Assembly (NCBI RefSeq): GCF_044005705.1
Contig: NZ_JBIPKE010000008.1
Span: 1 to 64,000 of the forward strand
DNA from: Marinoscillum luteum
GTDB lineage: Bacteria > Bacteroidota > Bacteroidia > Cytophagales > Cyclobacteriaceae
DNA length: 64,000 nt
Direction of reading: 5' to 3'
Under the pieces are notes generated by a model that searched no databases, was not told the DNA's origin, and was given only the letters and a program-made list of their open reading frames with translations. This document shows, in pieces, positions 15,680-25,091 of the stretch (its first letter is position 1; each line of letters starts with the position of its first letter). Made by a program: the position numbers and the translations under genes.

Positions 15680-17061
15680 AGCTGAAAGACATACAAAGCG
15701 TATATTTTATTGGGATCGGCGGCATAGGCATGAGCGCCATCGCCCGTTGGTTCAATCAGCGAGGTGTGAAAGTAGGTGGCTACGATCGGGTAGATACCAA
15801 CCTTACCACGCGCCTGTCTTTGGAGGGCATGTGGGTGCATTATGAGGACAATCCCCGCAATATCCCTGCGGAGTTCATGGACAAGGAGAAAACCCTGATT
15901 ATTTATACTCCTGCCGTTCCGAAAAAACACGAGGAGCTGCGATACTTCCAGAAGAAGAAGTTTATCGTGATGAAGCGCTCCGAGGCACTGGGGATCATTT
16001 CCAAAAGGCACTATACCGTAGCAGTGGGTGGCACGCACGGGAAGACTACTACCTCGTCTATGGTAGCGCACCTGCTCAATCAGTCAGAGAAGGGCTGTTC
16101 TGCTTTCATAGGTGGGATTATGACTAACTATGACTCTAACCTGATTGTGGGTGGGGAGGATGCTCCGGTGGTCGTGGAGGCCGATGAATTTGACCGGTCA
16201 TTTCTATGGTTGTCTCCCAACTACACCGTGGTTACGTCGGTAGATCCTGATCATCTGGATATTTACGGAGATGAGGAACAGATGAAAGATGCTTTCGGTG
16301 AGTTTGTGAAACTCTCTGGTGAGGATGGTAGCACATTGATTCATCATGCTGCCGCAGAGAAGATCAACATGCACCTTGAAAACCTCTATTATACTTATGG
16401 AATCGATAAGGGTGATATTCAGGCAAAGGCACTCAGAGCCGTCAACGGCATGTTTGTGTTCAATTATCATGGCAATGAGGTCATCAAAGACCTGACCCTG
16501 TCAGTGCCAGGCTTTCACAATGTGGAGAATGCCGTGGCAGCGGTGCGGGTGGCGCTGGATTTGGGCATGGACCCTGAGACCATCAAGGCAGGTATTGCCA
16601 GCTATAGAGGTGTGAAGCGACGTTTTGAGTACATTATTAAGGACGAGAAACTCACTTTCATAGATGACTATGCGCATCACCCTACGGAGATCACTGCATT
16701 TCTTAAGTCTGTAAAGGCGCTGTTTCCCAGAAAGAAACTGACAGTCATCTTTCAGCCTCATTTGTTCAGCAGAACGAGAGATTTTCAGACTGGTTTTGCG
16801 GAAAGTTTGTCTCTGGCAGATGAAATAATCCTATTGGATATCTATCCGGCTAGGGAAGAACCGATCCCCGGTATAACTTCGCAGATCATATTCGATAACA
16901 TCACCAAAGAGCAGAAAATTCTGTGTGAAAAATCCGAGTTGATGGAGGTGATTGCCAGCAGAAACGTGGAATTACTTTGCACCGTTGGTGCCGGAAATAT
17001 TGATCAGGAAGTGCCAAAATTAAAGAGTTACTATTTAAATAAATACCAGATTGAGTCGTGA
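15676..17061 (+). CDS. murC: UDP-N-acetylmuramate:L-alanine ligase
   Basis: 461 residues. It attaches L-alanine to UDP-MurNAc, the first amino-acid step of the stem peptide. The N-terminal domain begins VYFIGIGGIGMSAIARWF; the ATP loop is VGGTHGKTTTSSMVAHLL near residue 117; VVEADEFDRSFL and DPDHLDIYG are family-specific; DDYAHHPTEITAFLKS and FQPHLFSRTRDF lie in the C-terminal domain. Start overlaps murG (ATGA) and the end overlaps ftsQ by 11 bases. Confidence 0.97.
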   Translation: MKLKDIQSVYFIGIGGIGMSAIARWFNQRGVKVGGYDRVDTNLTTRLSLEGMWVHYEDNPRNIPAEFMDKEKTLIIYTPAVPKKHEELRYFQKKKFIVMKRSEALGIISKRHYTVAVGGTHGKTTTSSMVAHLLNQSEKGCSAFIGGIMTNYDSNLIVGGEDAPVVVEADEFDRSFLWLSPNYTVVTSVDPDHLDIYGDEEQMKDAFGEFVKLSGEDGSTLIHHAAAEKINMHLENLYYTYGIDKGDIQAKALRAVNGMFVFNYHGNEVIKDLTLSVPGFHNVENAVAAVRVALDLGMDPETIKAGIASYRGVKRRFEYIIKDEKLTFIDDYAHHPTEITAFLKSVKALFPRKKLTVIFQPHLFSRTRDFQTGFAESLSLADEIILLDIYPAREEPIPGITSQIIFDNITKEQKILCEKSELMEVIASRNVELLCTVGAGNIDQEVPKLKSYYLNKYQIES

Positions 17062-17806
17062 GCTAAAGACCATATTGTTCCTTTCTGTTTCGGCATTCAT
17101 CATGCTGGTGATCATTGGATTTACCGGGGTGAAAAATGGCGCCAAACCGGTGAATAATGTGCTGGTGAATATCCAGGATCAGAATGGAGATTTCTTTACA
17201 GATCAGCTCGAAATTATGAGTTTGCTCAATGCCGGCAATACCGATTATGTGCTGGGTCAGTCCATTAGTATGCTGGATCTGAAGGCTTTAGAGTTGCGCG
17301 TAGAGGCGAACCCTTTTGTGAAGGAAGCACAGATCTACAGAGATGTAAAAGGGAACCTCGTCGTGAACGTGGAGCAGGCTCAACCGATCGCGAGAATTTT
17401 CAATCGGAATGGCCCGGACCAATACATTGATGCGGACGGCACCCTGCTGCCCACTAATGCACGACATACTGCGCGCGTGCCCATTCTGGAGCTCGAGCGC
17501 TCCTTTAGCTGGGTTGAAAATATTACCGAGACGGATTATGGAAAGGATATACTGAAGATGCTGAAGTATGTGGAGAAGGATGAGTTTTGGAGAGCACAGA
17601 TTGCTCAGATAGTGATCGCCAGAGATGGAGAGCTTACGTTGCTCCCACAGGTGACCAAGCAGGAAATTAAATTCGGAATGCCAGATGACCTGGAAGGGAA
17701 GTTTAAAAAACTTAAGATTTTTTACAAAGAGATCTTGCCAAACAAAGGGTGGAATACCTACAGTTTGGTAAACCTCAAGTTTAAGGATCAAATCGTCTGT
17801 GAATAA
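17051..17806 (+). CDS. ftsQ: Cell division protein FtsQ
   Basis: 251 residues from a TTG at 17051 inside the end of murC; the first ATG in frame falls in the middle of the membrane segment, so TTG is preferred. One membrane span (about 7-24, ILFLSVSAFIMLVIIGF) is followed by a POTRA-like domain (about 55-115, LKALELRVEANPFVKEAQIYRDVKGNLVVNVEQAQPIARIF) and a beta-rich domain. FtsQ links early and late divisome proteins through FtsB/FtsL. The position between murC and ftsA and the FtsQ-typical VEQ.QPIAR phrase support the call. Confidence 0.9.
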   Translation: MSRELKTILFLSVSAFIMLVIIGFTGVKNGAKPVNNVLVNIQDQNGDFFTDQLEIMSLLNAGNTDYVLGQSISMLDLKALELRVEANPFVKEAQIYRDVKGNLVVNVEQAQPIARIFNRNGPDQYIDADGTLLPTNARHTARVPILELERSFSWVENITETDYGKDILKMLKYVEKDEFWRAQIAQIVIARDGELTLLPQVTKQEIKFGMPDDLEGKFKKLKIFYKEILPNKGWNTYSLVNLKFKDQIVCE

Positions 17807-17847
17807 AAATATGAGTCTTCGGACTGAAACTGAAAATTGCTAAAGAA

Positions 17848-19143
17848 ATGGAAGATAAAATCATCGTCGGACTGGACATAGGTACCACCAAGATATGCGT
17901 CATCGTAGGGCGTAAAAATGAATTTGGTAAGCTGGAAGTGTTGGGCATGGGCAAGGCAGTATCTGACGGAGTGATCCGCGGTATTGTCACCAACATTGAC
18001 AAGACAGTGAATGCCATTGAAAAGGCTGTGGCAGAGGCCAGTGAGCAGTCGGGTATTGATATCCGGGTGGTCAACGTTGGCATTGCCGGTCAGCACATCA
18101 AGAGCGCTGTGCATCACGGATCTATCACCCGCGATAGCGACGATGAGATCACCGTGGAGGATGTGAACAGACTTACCAATGATATGTACCGTATCGTGAT
18201 TCCTCCGGGGAGCGAGATCATTCACGTGATGCCTCAGGATTACATCATCGACTATGAGGATGGTATCAAAGATCCTGTGGGAATGTCCGGGGTGAAGATG
18301 GAAGCAGACTTCCACATCATCACGGCGCAGACCAACGCCATCAATAATATCAATAAGTGCGTACGCAGAGCAGGCCTTGATATCGAAAATCTTATTCTGG
18401 AACCTTTAGCATCCAGTTTGGCAGTGTTGAGTGATGAAGAAAAAGAAGCCGGCGTTTGTCTGGTGGACATAGGTGGTGGTACTACCGATATTGCAGTATT
18501 CTATGATAACATCATACGTCACACTGCAGTCATTCCATTTGGAGGCAATATCATCACTTCAGACATCAAGCAAGGTTGTATGGTGATGGAGCATCAGGCT
18601 GAGCAGTTGAAGACCAAATTTGGACGGGCCATTTCTGAAGAGGCCAACCCGAATGAGATTGTATCTATCCCTGGATTGAGAAACAGGGCACCAAAGGAGA
18701 TTTCATTGAAAAATCTGGCCCATGTGATCGAAGCTCGTATGGAAGAGATCATAGAGATGGTGCACACTGAGATTATCACTTCTGGGTTTCATAAAAAACT
18801 GGCGGCTGGTATCGTGGTGACTGGCGGTGGCTCGCAGCTCACCAATTTGCAGCAGTTGTTTGAGTATATGACTGGCTTGGATACACGCATTGGTTACCCC
18901 AATGAACACCTTGGCAAGAGCAAGGTGGACGCTGTGAAGAGCCCGATGTATGCTACCTCCGTAGGTTTGGTGCTATCAGGCTTTAGGGCTATAGACATCC
19001 GGGAGGACCGATATAATGAGAAAATCGCTAAAGGCAAGGCCTTGAAACCTCGCAATAAGCAGGGAGCTAAGTTTTTTCAGAATATTCTGGAGAAAACCAA
19101 GGGACTTTTGATCGATGATATCGATGATGAAAGGGATTATTAA
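17848..19143 (+). CDS. ftsA: Cell division protein FtsA (actin-like membrane tether for FtsZ)
   Basis: 431 residues. Actin-fold ATPase that anchors FtsZ filaments to the membrane. It begins KIIVGLDIGTTKICVIVGRKN (phosphate 1 loop); the SHS2/1C domain follows at about 85-165; phosphate 2 is VCLVDIGGGTTDIAVF (about 204) and the adenosine motif is GIVVTGGGSQLTNLQQL (about 320). The C-terminal tail FFQNILEKTKGLLIDDIDDERDY contains the short amphipathic helix expected to bind membrane, followed by an unusually acidic end. 41 bases separate it from ftsQ. Confidence 0.96.
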   Translation: MEDKIIVGLDIGTTKICVIVGRKNEFGKLEVLGMGKAVSDGVIRGIVTNIDKTVNAIEKAVAEASEQSGIDIRVVNVGIAGQHIKSAVHHGSITRDSDDEITVEDVNRLTNDMYRIVIPPGSEIIHVMPQDYIIDYEDGIKDPVGMSGVKMEADFHIITAQTNAINNINKCVRRAGLDIENLILEPLASSLAVLSDEEKEAGVCLVDIGGGTTDIAVFYDNIIRHTAVIPFGGNIITSDIKQGCMVMEHQAEQLKTKFGRAISEEANPNEIVSIPGLRNRAPKEISLKNLAHVIEARMEEIIEMVHTEIITSGFHKKLAAGIVVTGGGSQLTNLQQLFEYMTGLDTRIGYPNEHLGKSKVDAVKSPMYATSVGLVLSGFRAIDIREDRYNEKIAKGKALKPRNKQGAKFFQNILEKTKGLLIDDIDDERDY

Positions 19144-19215
19144 TAAGATAGAGTATTTGAAAATTGATAGAAGTGCTGTTCGTCATTCAGCCTTCGAATA
19201 TTAAACGATAACGTC

Positions 19216-20799
19216 ATGGCAGAAAATATGTATCAATTTGATTTACCCTCGCACCACAAATCCATCATTAAAGTGATCGGAGTAGGTGGAGGAGGAAGTA
19301 ACGCCGTAAATCACATGTATAACCTTGGAATCAAGGATGTAGAGTTTGTGGTTTGTAACACTGATATTCAGGCGCTGGAGAGCAGTCCGGTACCTAATAA
19401 GCTTCAGCTGGGAGTGAACCTCACGGCTGGTCTGGGAGCAGGAGCAAATCCTGAAAAAGGTAAACATGCAGCGCTCGAGTCTACAGAAGACATTCGTGAG
19501 ATGCTGTCTGAAGATACTAAAATGGTGTTCATCACTGCCGGAATGGGCGGTGGTACCGGTACAGGGGCCGCTCCGGTGATCGCACAGATCGCCAAGGAGA
19601 TGGACATCCTGACCGTGGGTATTGTCACAGCGCCCTTTATGTTTGAAGGGCGTAAGAAAATTCAGGCCGCTAATGATGGTATTGCTGAGCTAAAGGCCAA
19701 CTGTGATACCGTTCTGGTCATCCTCAATGACAAACTGAGGGAGATTTTTGGCAACCTGCCGATCAGAGAAGCCTTCGGTCAGGCGGATAATGTATTGACC
19801 ACTGCAGCCAAAGGGATTGCTGAGATCATCACGGTGCCTGGTTATGTGAATGTGGATTTTGAGGATGTGAAAACCGTGATGAAAAATGCGGGTGCCGCAG
19901 TGATGGGCTCTGCACAGACACATGGTGAAAACAGAGGCCGACGTGCCGCTGAGGAAGCTCTCAATTCGCCACTGCTCAACAATCAGAATGTGAATGGTGC
20001 TGACAAGATCCTTCTTTCCATCATGTCTGGTGAGGACGCTGAGTTACAGATGGATGAGCTGGCAGATATCACAGATTACATGCAGGAGTTTGCGGGTGAG
20101 GATGCTGAGGTGATCTTCGGTCACGGCGTGGATGCTGACCTGGGCATGAACATACGGGTGACGGTCATTGCGACCGGATTCGGTGGTGTACAGGAGATCC
20201 AGCCTATAGCCAGAAAGCAAAACACTACACCAGCACCTGATTCCAAGCGCGTTTACGATCTGGAATCATCGCGTCAGATCAAGCTGTTTGACAGTGCCAA
20301 GGACGATGAGGAGGATGAAGACGATTTTGAAGAGAAGAAAGAAACACCCAAAAGGGATAGCTTCACATATGATTTTCTCAAAGACGAAATCAAAAAGGCC
20401 GTAGAGGAAGAAGATGAGTTGGATGATAACGATTTTGAGTTTGACCTGGGAGGCGGCTATGAAGTGTTTGATGAAAGCGACGAGGAGGAGGAAGATGAGA
20501 AGGAAGCAGACGACGATTTTTTCTCAATAGAAAGCCTGGAGCGCAATCACAGCCCTTCTAAAAAGCTGGAGTTGATGGAGCAGCGCAGAAAGCGTGAACA
20601 AATGTTGGAGGGAACCAGTAAAGAAGACCTTTCGACCCAGAACTTTAAAGAGAAGTTTGATGTACCCGCTTACGAACGTAAGAAGGTGACTTTTGCGAAA
20701 GTTCCGCATAGTTCTGAGCGCAATATTTCAAAGTTCAATCTTACTGATGATAATCAGATACTTGGAAACAATAAGTATCTCCATGACAATGTAGATTAA
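19216..20799 (+). CDS. ftsZ: Cell division GTPase FtsZ with long acidic linker
   Basis: 527 residues, longer than E. coli FtsZ (383). The tubulin-fold GTPase core covers about 15-330 with the signature GMGGGTGTGAAPV at 110-121 and the T7 loop region PGYVNVDFEDVKTVM. A ~150-residue linker very rich in Asp and Glu follows (about 345-480). The conserved C-terminal peptide that binds FtsA appears as DVPAYERKKV at 482-491, and 36 more residues follow, ending NNKYLHDNVD. That extra tail is familiar in Bacteroidota FtsZ. A terminator-like hairpin lies 21 bases after the stop, ending the cluster. Confidence 0.97.
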   Translation: MAENMYQFDLPSHHKSIIKVIGVGGGGSNAVNHMYNLGIKDVEFVVCNTDIQALESSPVPNKLQLGVNLTAGLGAGANPEKGKHAALESTEDIREMLSEDTKMVFITAGMGGGTGTGAAPVIAQIAKEMDILTVGIVTAPFMFEGRKKIQAANDGIAELKANCDTVLVILNDKLREIFGNLPIREAFGQADNVLTTAAKGIAEIITVPGYVNVDFEDVKTVMKNAGAAVMGSAQTHGENRGRRAAEEALNSPLLNNQNVNGADKILLSIMSGEDAELQMDELADITDYMQEFAGEDAEVIFGHGVDADLGMNIRVTVIATGFGGVQEIQPIARKQNTTPAPDSKRVYDLESSRQIKLFDSAKDDEEDEDDFEEKKETPKRDSFTYDFLKDEIKKAVEEEDELDDNDFEFDLGGGYEVFDESDEEEEDEKEADDDFFSIESLERNHSPSKKLELMEQRRKREQMLEGTSKEDLSTQNFKEKFDVPAYERKKVTFAKVPHSSERNISKFNLTDDNQILGNNKYLHDNVD

Positions 20800-20820
20800 G
20801 GCAGTTTTCTGCACATGACG

Positions 20821-20854
20821 AGGGTTGCCCAATTTATTGGGCGACCTTATTTTG
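20821..20854 (+). terminator. Probable terminator after ftsZ
   Basis: AGGGTTGCCC pairs with GGGCGACCTT (one G-T pair) across an 8-base loop, followed by ATTTTG. The T-run is short, so efficiency may be partial. Confidence 0.6.
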
Positions 20855-20884
20855 TATAAAACACAGGAATGCTTGATTAAAATA

Positions 20885-20915
20885 TTTCAATTGAGCCTTC
20901 GTTTTATTAAACTTG
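20885..20915 (+). promoter_or_regulatory. Candidate promoter of the 98-residue gene
   Basis: TTTC at 20885-20888, 19-base spacer, TAAACTTG at 20908-20915: 3/4 and one mismatch against TTTG-N19-TAnnTTTG. Transcription would start near 20922, about 20 bases before the ATG. Confidence 0.4.
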
Positions 20916-20942
20916 GACTTGAGTACCTTAATATCTTAGAAA

Positions 20943-21239
20943 ATGAAAAAAGCGTGGGCCAACTTTGTTAAGACTTTTCAGCCAAAATACAGCGTAGTGG
21001 TGAATATGTATCATGTGGTGCCAGGCACCCCGGTGAAGAAACATGCTCATAAGCATGAGTTTGGAAAGGGCGAGCTGGATGAAGCTTCTATTTTCTTCCA
21101 CAAAGTAGTTAAAAGGCACTCTCAGTTGGGTTTCCCAAATACGGAGGTGCAATTGATCAAGGGTAAGAAAACGGTCGTACAGGCTAAAAACTATGGCCCT
21201 GTAGAACTCGTGAAGGGTCTCAATGTCCAGAGCGCTTGA
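20943..21239 (+). CDS. Conserved-looking small protein of unknown function
   Basis: 98 residues, not recognised. Basic and soluble-looking with no signal peptide or membrane span. A His-rich stretch KKHAHKHEFGKGELDE (about 32-47) could bind metal. The rest alternates beta-like segments (YSVVVNMYHVVPG, TEVQLIKGKKTVVQAK). It has its own candidate promoter at 20885-20915 and its own terminator at 21267-21291, so it is probably a single-gene unit even though it follows ftsZ. Codon use is like that of the neighbours, and the clean expression signals on both sides argue that it is real. Confidence 0.7.
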   Translation: MKKAWANFVKTFQPKYSVVVNMYHVVPGTPVKKHAHKHEFGKGELDEASIFFHKVVKRHSQLGFPNTEVQLIKGKKTVVQAKNYGPVELVKGLNVQSA

Positions 21240-21266
21240 CACATAGGATAGCATAAAAGCATTTTG

Positions 21267-21291
21267 AAAGCTCCCGTTGGGAGCTTTTTTT
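21267..21291 (+). terminator. Rho-independent terminator
   Basis: Perfect 9-bp stem AAAGCTCCC / GGGAGCTTT with a GTT loop, ending in seven T. It closes the 98-residue gene; the opposite gene ends at 21307, and A residues on the other side may let it work in both directions. Confidence 0.85.
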
Positions 21292-21306
21292 GTTATCGCC
21301 CTCTTT

Positions 21307-21897
21307 TTAATTGGCTCCCTTTAAGTGTTCAGTTACCACACGATTGATATTCAGCCCGAGGGTCACCCCAATGAGTACAATGCAGCCGAGATAAAAATAA
21401 GTAGGAGAGCCGAGCGGTTTAGGGCTGGATAGGCGACCCACATAGGTCTGGAGAAAGATGATTTCGAGACCTATCAGGAAGATCAATATCCCCCAGTAGA
21501 GTGGTGAAGTGAGTGTTTTTTTGCTGAAAAGCAACCACGGGCTGATCATGAGTGCTACGTACAGCAGTGCTGGTAAGTGATTCTCTAAGAGGAATTTTCC
21601 GAAATTTTCCGGTTGGAGATTGGCGTAGAGAAACCCAAAGTGAATGAGATGGTTGACTGCCAGCAAGAGGATCAGAGTGATCAGATGTAGTCTTTTGAAA
21701 GCTGAACGATAGATTTTACGCAGACCAGTGGCACCGATCCAAAGGAGAATAATGGTGATGAGTACAAAGGACGTTCTTGCCGAATACCTGGCAGATAGCT
21801 GATAGAGTGCTTCTGGTGTATTATTCAGCACCCAAAAGTAGACACCTGTTTCCCAAAGAATAATCAGCATAACAAGAACGGCTATTTTCCTGAACAT
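21307..21897 (-). CDS. Multi-spanning membrane protein of unknown function
   Basis: 196 residues from the ATG at 21897, preceded by AAGGG overlapping the antiporter stop; a longer reading would overlap the antiporter gene by over 100 bases and is unlikely. About six membrane spans (roughly 3-22, 42-60, 66-90, 105-125, 130-150, 167-187). His residues in KRLHLITL and NHLIHFGF recall membrane proteins that bind heme, such as ferric-reductase-like domains, but that is only a suggestion. It starts 4 bases after the antiporter and is probably co-transcribed with it. Confidence 0.7.
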   Translation of the reverse strand: MFRKIAVLVMLIILWETGVYFWVLNNTPEALYQLSARYSARTSFVLITIILLWIGATGLRKIYRSAFKRLHLITLILLLAVNHLIHFGFLYANLQPENFGKFLLENHLPALLYVALMISPWLLFSKKTLTSPLYWGILIFLIGLEIIFLQTYVGRLSSPKPLGSPTYFYLGCIVLIGVTLGLNINRVVTEHLKGAN

Positions 21898-21901
21898 GCC
21901 C

Positions 21902-23758
21902 TTATTCCAAAATATCCCGAAACTCTGTAAGTGCAGTACTGTTTCCAATGACAGTGAGGGTGTCACCCAGTAGTAGATGTGTGTCTCCGTGTGGGATAAA
22001 GACTTCATCATCCCTGCGCAGGACCACCAGGGACCCTGAAGGGGGGAATGCCACCTCCATCACCTGTTTTCGGTGCAGTTCTTTTCGTGTGAGGAGTATT
22101 TCCTCTATCCGGTACATACCAAAACTTTCCGACAAGGAGGTAAGTGTTTCAGGTCTCACGATCATGTCTTCTACATAGCCCGCTAGCAATTCATCAATGT
22201 CTATCAGTTTTAGATCCGATTCGGTATCAACAAGTTCATGTGAAGCCGACTGTTTCCTCAGAATGATCTTACTGTGATTCAATTTGTTTTTGACATATAG
22301 TGCCAGTTGCTGGTTGAGTTTTTTGGACTCCGTAAGCATGATCACCAGGTCAGGAGTGCGGATATCCAGTTCACCGAAAATAGAAATATCCAACTCATCC
22401 ACGGCCCATATATTGAGGTTTTTTTGTTCGAAATCCGGAATGATGGCTTGATTCTGAATGATCGTCAGGCATGGGATATCGTGCATTTTCATGCGTTCGG
22501 CAAGTAGTAAACTGGCCTTACTGCCACCGAAAATATAGATGCTATAGTAGAGGTCTTCTTCCTGGCTGAAGAACTTATAGGCCAGAGGTGAGAGTAGACT
22601 GGTGAAAATGGCCGCTGCCACGATGGCGGCATTGTCTGCGGCAGTGATCACCTGCAATGACAGACCTATTTGCGCGGCAGCTATGGTCAATCCCATGCGG
22701 GCGGTCAGTAATACTCCTCCGGCCAGTGCTTTCTTTAATCCAAAAACTTTAATGAGGATAAGGGCGGGTAACACCTGGGTAGCAAAAAAGCCCAGCACCA
22801 GTGTAAGTACAAAAGGAATGGATTCGCCAAATTGGCTCAGTGCCGACACATCCAGTTGCACCCCTACCATGATGAAAAATATGGGAATGAAGAAGCCATA
22901 ACTCATGCCGTCCAGCTTAAATACCAATGCGGAGCGTTCTTTATTGATAAACAAGCTGAGTAGTACGCCGGCAAAAAAGGCGCCCATAGCCAGCTCTGTA
23001 TCTATGAGATAGGCAATGAGCACAAAAAACAAAAGCAAAGCCACCGTGCCCCTTACTCTGATCTGGCTGGCGGCATGCTCCAGGGTGTAAAGTACCTTTT
23101 GGAAGGTGCGTACTTTGATAAGTCGGCGACCGATGACATAGGTGAGTATGAATACGATGAAGATGACGGTAAAAAGCAAGAGCTCCACCTGAAAGCCATT
23201 TTTCAGCACCCCGGAATACACCGAAATAAGGATGATACTCATGATGGTGGCAATAGCCCCTTCCATGAGCATGATCTGCCCAAATTTGCGAGTGAGCTCG
23301 CCTTCAGATTTCAGAATGGGCACCGTAATGCTCAAGGCAACAGTGGGGAAGAGCAGAATGTAAAATATCAGATCGATTTCGATAAACTGACTGATGAGCC
23401 ATGCCATTGGGATGGACAAAAACAATGAGCCGAAATAGATAAATAAAGCCACGAGCAGGGAATTGCTCAGGATATCAATGATCCTGATCCGTCCCTTGGG
23501 TAAAGAGGAGATCATCTTTGGGACGTCAATCTCCAGGCCCGATAGGAAAATTAAGAATAGAAAACCTGTACCTGCCAGGAAATCCATCAAAGGCGTGGGT
23601 TCGATCAGATCCAGTACATAGGGGCCAACAATGACCCCCATCACGATTTCCACAATTACGGAAGGTACCTTGCTCACTTCCAGCCAGGAAAGTATGAGCG
23701 GAACGATCCACGCAATTATGAAAATGATAAATAAAGGCCAGTAGTTGAAGAATTCCAT
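21902..23758 (-). CDS. CPA2-family cation:proton antiporter with RCK-like domains
   Basis: 618 residues. About twelve membrane spans (1-390) with the CPA2 features GPYVLDLIEPTP, FLIFLSGLEIDVPKM and LSITVPILKSEGELTRKFGQ. They are followed by a TrkA-N/RCK-like Rossmann domain (about 410-505, IYIFGGSKASLLLAERMK) whose glycine motif is weak, and a TrkA-C domain (about 540-618). Proteins of this type exchange Na+ or K+ for protons across the inner membrane and are gated by nucleotides or metabolites. KefB/KefC are relatives, but the substrate ion cannot be read from the sequence. First gene of a two-gene unit. Confidence 0.88.
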   Translation of the reverse strand: MEFFNYWPLFIIFIIAWIVPLILSWLEVSKVPSVIVEIVMGVIVGPYVLDLIEPTPLMDFLAGTGFLFLIFLSGLEIDVPKMISSLPKGRIRIIDILSNSLLVALFIYFGSLFLSIPMAWLISQFIEIDLIFYILLFPTVALSITVPILKSEGELTRKFGQIMLMEGAIATIMSIILISVYSGVLKNGFQVELLLFTVIFIVFILTYVIGRRLIKVRTFQKVLYTLEHAASQIRVRGTVALLLFFVLIAYLIDTELAMGAFFAGVLLSLFINKERSALVFKLDGMSYGFFIPIFFIMVGVQLDVSALSQFGESIPFVLTLVLGFFATQVLPALILIKVFGLKKALAGGVLLTARMGLTIAAAQIGLSLQVITAADNAAIVAAAIFTSLLSPLAYKFFSQEEDLYYSIYIFGGSKASLLLAERMKMHDIPCLTIIQNQAIIPDFEQKNLNIWAVDELDISIFGELDIRTPDLVIMLTESKKLNQQLALYVKNKLNHSKIILRKQSASHELVDTESDLKLIDIDELLAGYVEDMIVRPETLTSLSESFGMYRIEEILLTRKELHRKQVMEVAFPPSGSLVVLRRDDEVFIPHGDTHLLLGDTLTVIGNSTALTEFRDILE

Positions 23759-23879
23759 GTAGTATGATTGCTATTTTTTTGAAAAATAGGCAAAAAATAT
23801 CATGGACATATCAAATTGGACCTACAAGTTGATGGGCCGTCGATGATATCCCCGATAGCTCAATCGATTAGCGCCCAGA

Positions 23880-24995
23880 TTAAGCGGTGGCTAACTTTTT
23901 GTCATAGGATCCGGTACCTAGCTGGTGTAGCAAAGAGAAATGGCTCCTCAGGGCATCCAGAAAAGTTCTGTGTTGGTGATAAGGCACATCATACTCCTCT
24001 GCCGTTTGTTTCACGATGGCAGAGATGTGTCTGTAGTGCACATGGCAGATGTGTGGGAAAAGGTGATGCTCTATCTGAAAGTTCAGACCTCCTACAAACC
24101 AGGAGAAGAACACACTTTTGTTGGCGAAATTGGCCGTAGTTCTCAGCTGATGAACCGCCCAATTATTTTCTATGCTTCCGTTTTCATCGGGCACGTAGAA
24201 GTTAGTTTCGTGAATCACATGAGCAGGCTGAAAAATAAGGGCAAGGAACAATCCACTGATAAAATGCATCAGCAAAAAGCCCAAAAGCACTTGCCACCAG
24301 GGAAGCGCAATTACGATGATTGGTAGCGCCAAAAAGATGGCCAGATACCAAATCTTATTGAAAATTACTTCAGCCAAAGCTGAGGCAAACGTATAACCTT
24401 GGGGGGCTAGCAGGTCTCTCTTGTGATAGCGGATGACTTGTTCAAAGTCTTTGCTCAAAAACCAATAAATGGTCATGATCCCATACAGAAAAGGGGCATA
24501 GAAGACCTGAAACCTATAAATACTTTTACGTTCCTGCGTAGGCGAAAATCGCATGACACCTTCTTTTGCAATGTCCTCATCATGGCCATCTACATTGGTA
24601 AATGAATGATGCAATACATTATGCTGAATCTTCCAGTTGGTATGATAGGCACCAAGAAAATTTAATAAGTAGCCCAACACATTGTTGACGTGCTTGTTTT
24701 GTGAATAAGCACCATGATTGGCATCATGCATAATGGATAGGCCTATACCTGACATCCCAATACCCATCAGGGTCCACATGCCGATAACGCCCCAAAGGGA
24801 GGTTACTACGCCGGTGATCATCAGGATCATAGGGGTGAAATATAAAGCAATCATGAAAGCTGTCTTGAATTTCATTTCAAGGTTGGCGTGACGAGAGATA
24901 TTGTTCTCCTTGAAGTGGGCGTTAACGCGTTTTCGTAGCTCTTTGAAGAATTCAGGACGATCCTGAGCGTTAAACTTAACCGAAGGTTGACTCAT
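23880..24995 (-). CDS. Membrane fatty acid desaturase
   Basis: 371 residues. Front-end or acyl-CoA type desaturase with all three histidine boxes: HDANHGAYS (about 90), HNVLHHSFTNVDGHDED (about 126) and QIEHHLFPHICHVHY (about 307). The Gln in place of the first His of box 3 is typical of front-end desaturases such as linoleoyl-CoA desaturase. The di-iron enzyme introduces a cis double bond into membrane fatty acids using electrons from ferredoxin or a cytochrome. At least four membrane spans surround the boxes. Stand-alone gene; no promoter match was found upstream. Confidence 0.9.
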   Translation of the reverse strand: MSQPSVKFNAQDRPEFFKELRKRVNAHFKENNISRHANLEMKFKTAFMIALYFTPMILMITGVVTSLWGVIGMWTLMGIGMSGIGLSIMHDANHGAYSQNKHVNNVLGYLLNFLGAYHTNWKIQHNVLHHSFTNVDGHDEDIAKEGVMRFSPTQERKSIYRFQVFYAPFLYGIMTIYWFLSKDFEQVIRYHKRDLLAPQGYTFASALAEVIFNKIWYLAIFLALPIIVIALPWWQVLLGFLLMHFISGLFLALIFQPAHVIHETNFYVPDENGSIENNWAVHQLRTTANFANKSVFFSWFVGGLNFQIEHHLFPHICHVHYRHISAIVKQTAEEYDVPYHQHRTFLDALRSHFSLLHQLGTGSYDKKLATA

Positions 24996-25091
24996 ATTGA
25001 AGGGTTTAAGACCCCAAGATAACTCTTAATGCCAGTATTTAAATGAAATATTTGGTTTGTTGTTAAAAGCTGATGGCATTTATACGCTGGA

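Noticed and set aside
20943..21239. Ribosomal or zinc-ribbon protein after ftsZ
   Set aside because: No Cys pairs or ribosomal protein signature are present in the 98 residues.
23830..23880. tRNA-like phrase GATAGCTCAATCGATTAGCGC
   Set aside because: It resembles a tRNA D-arm, but no acceptor, anticodon or T-arm can be built, and the sequence runs into the end of the desaturase gene.
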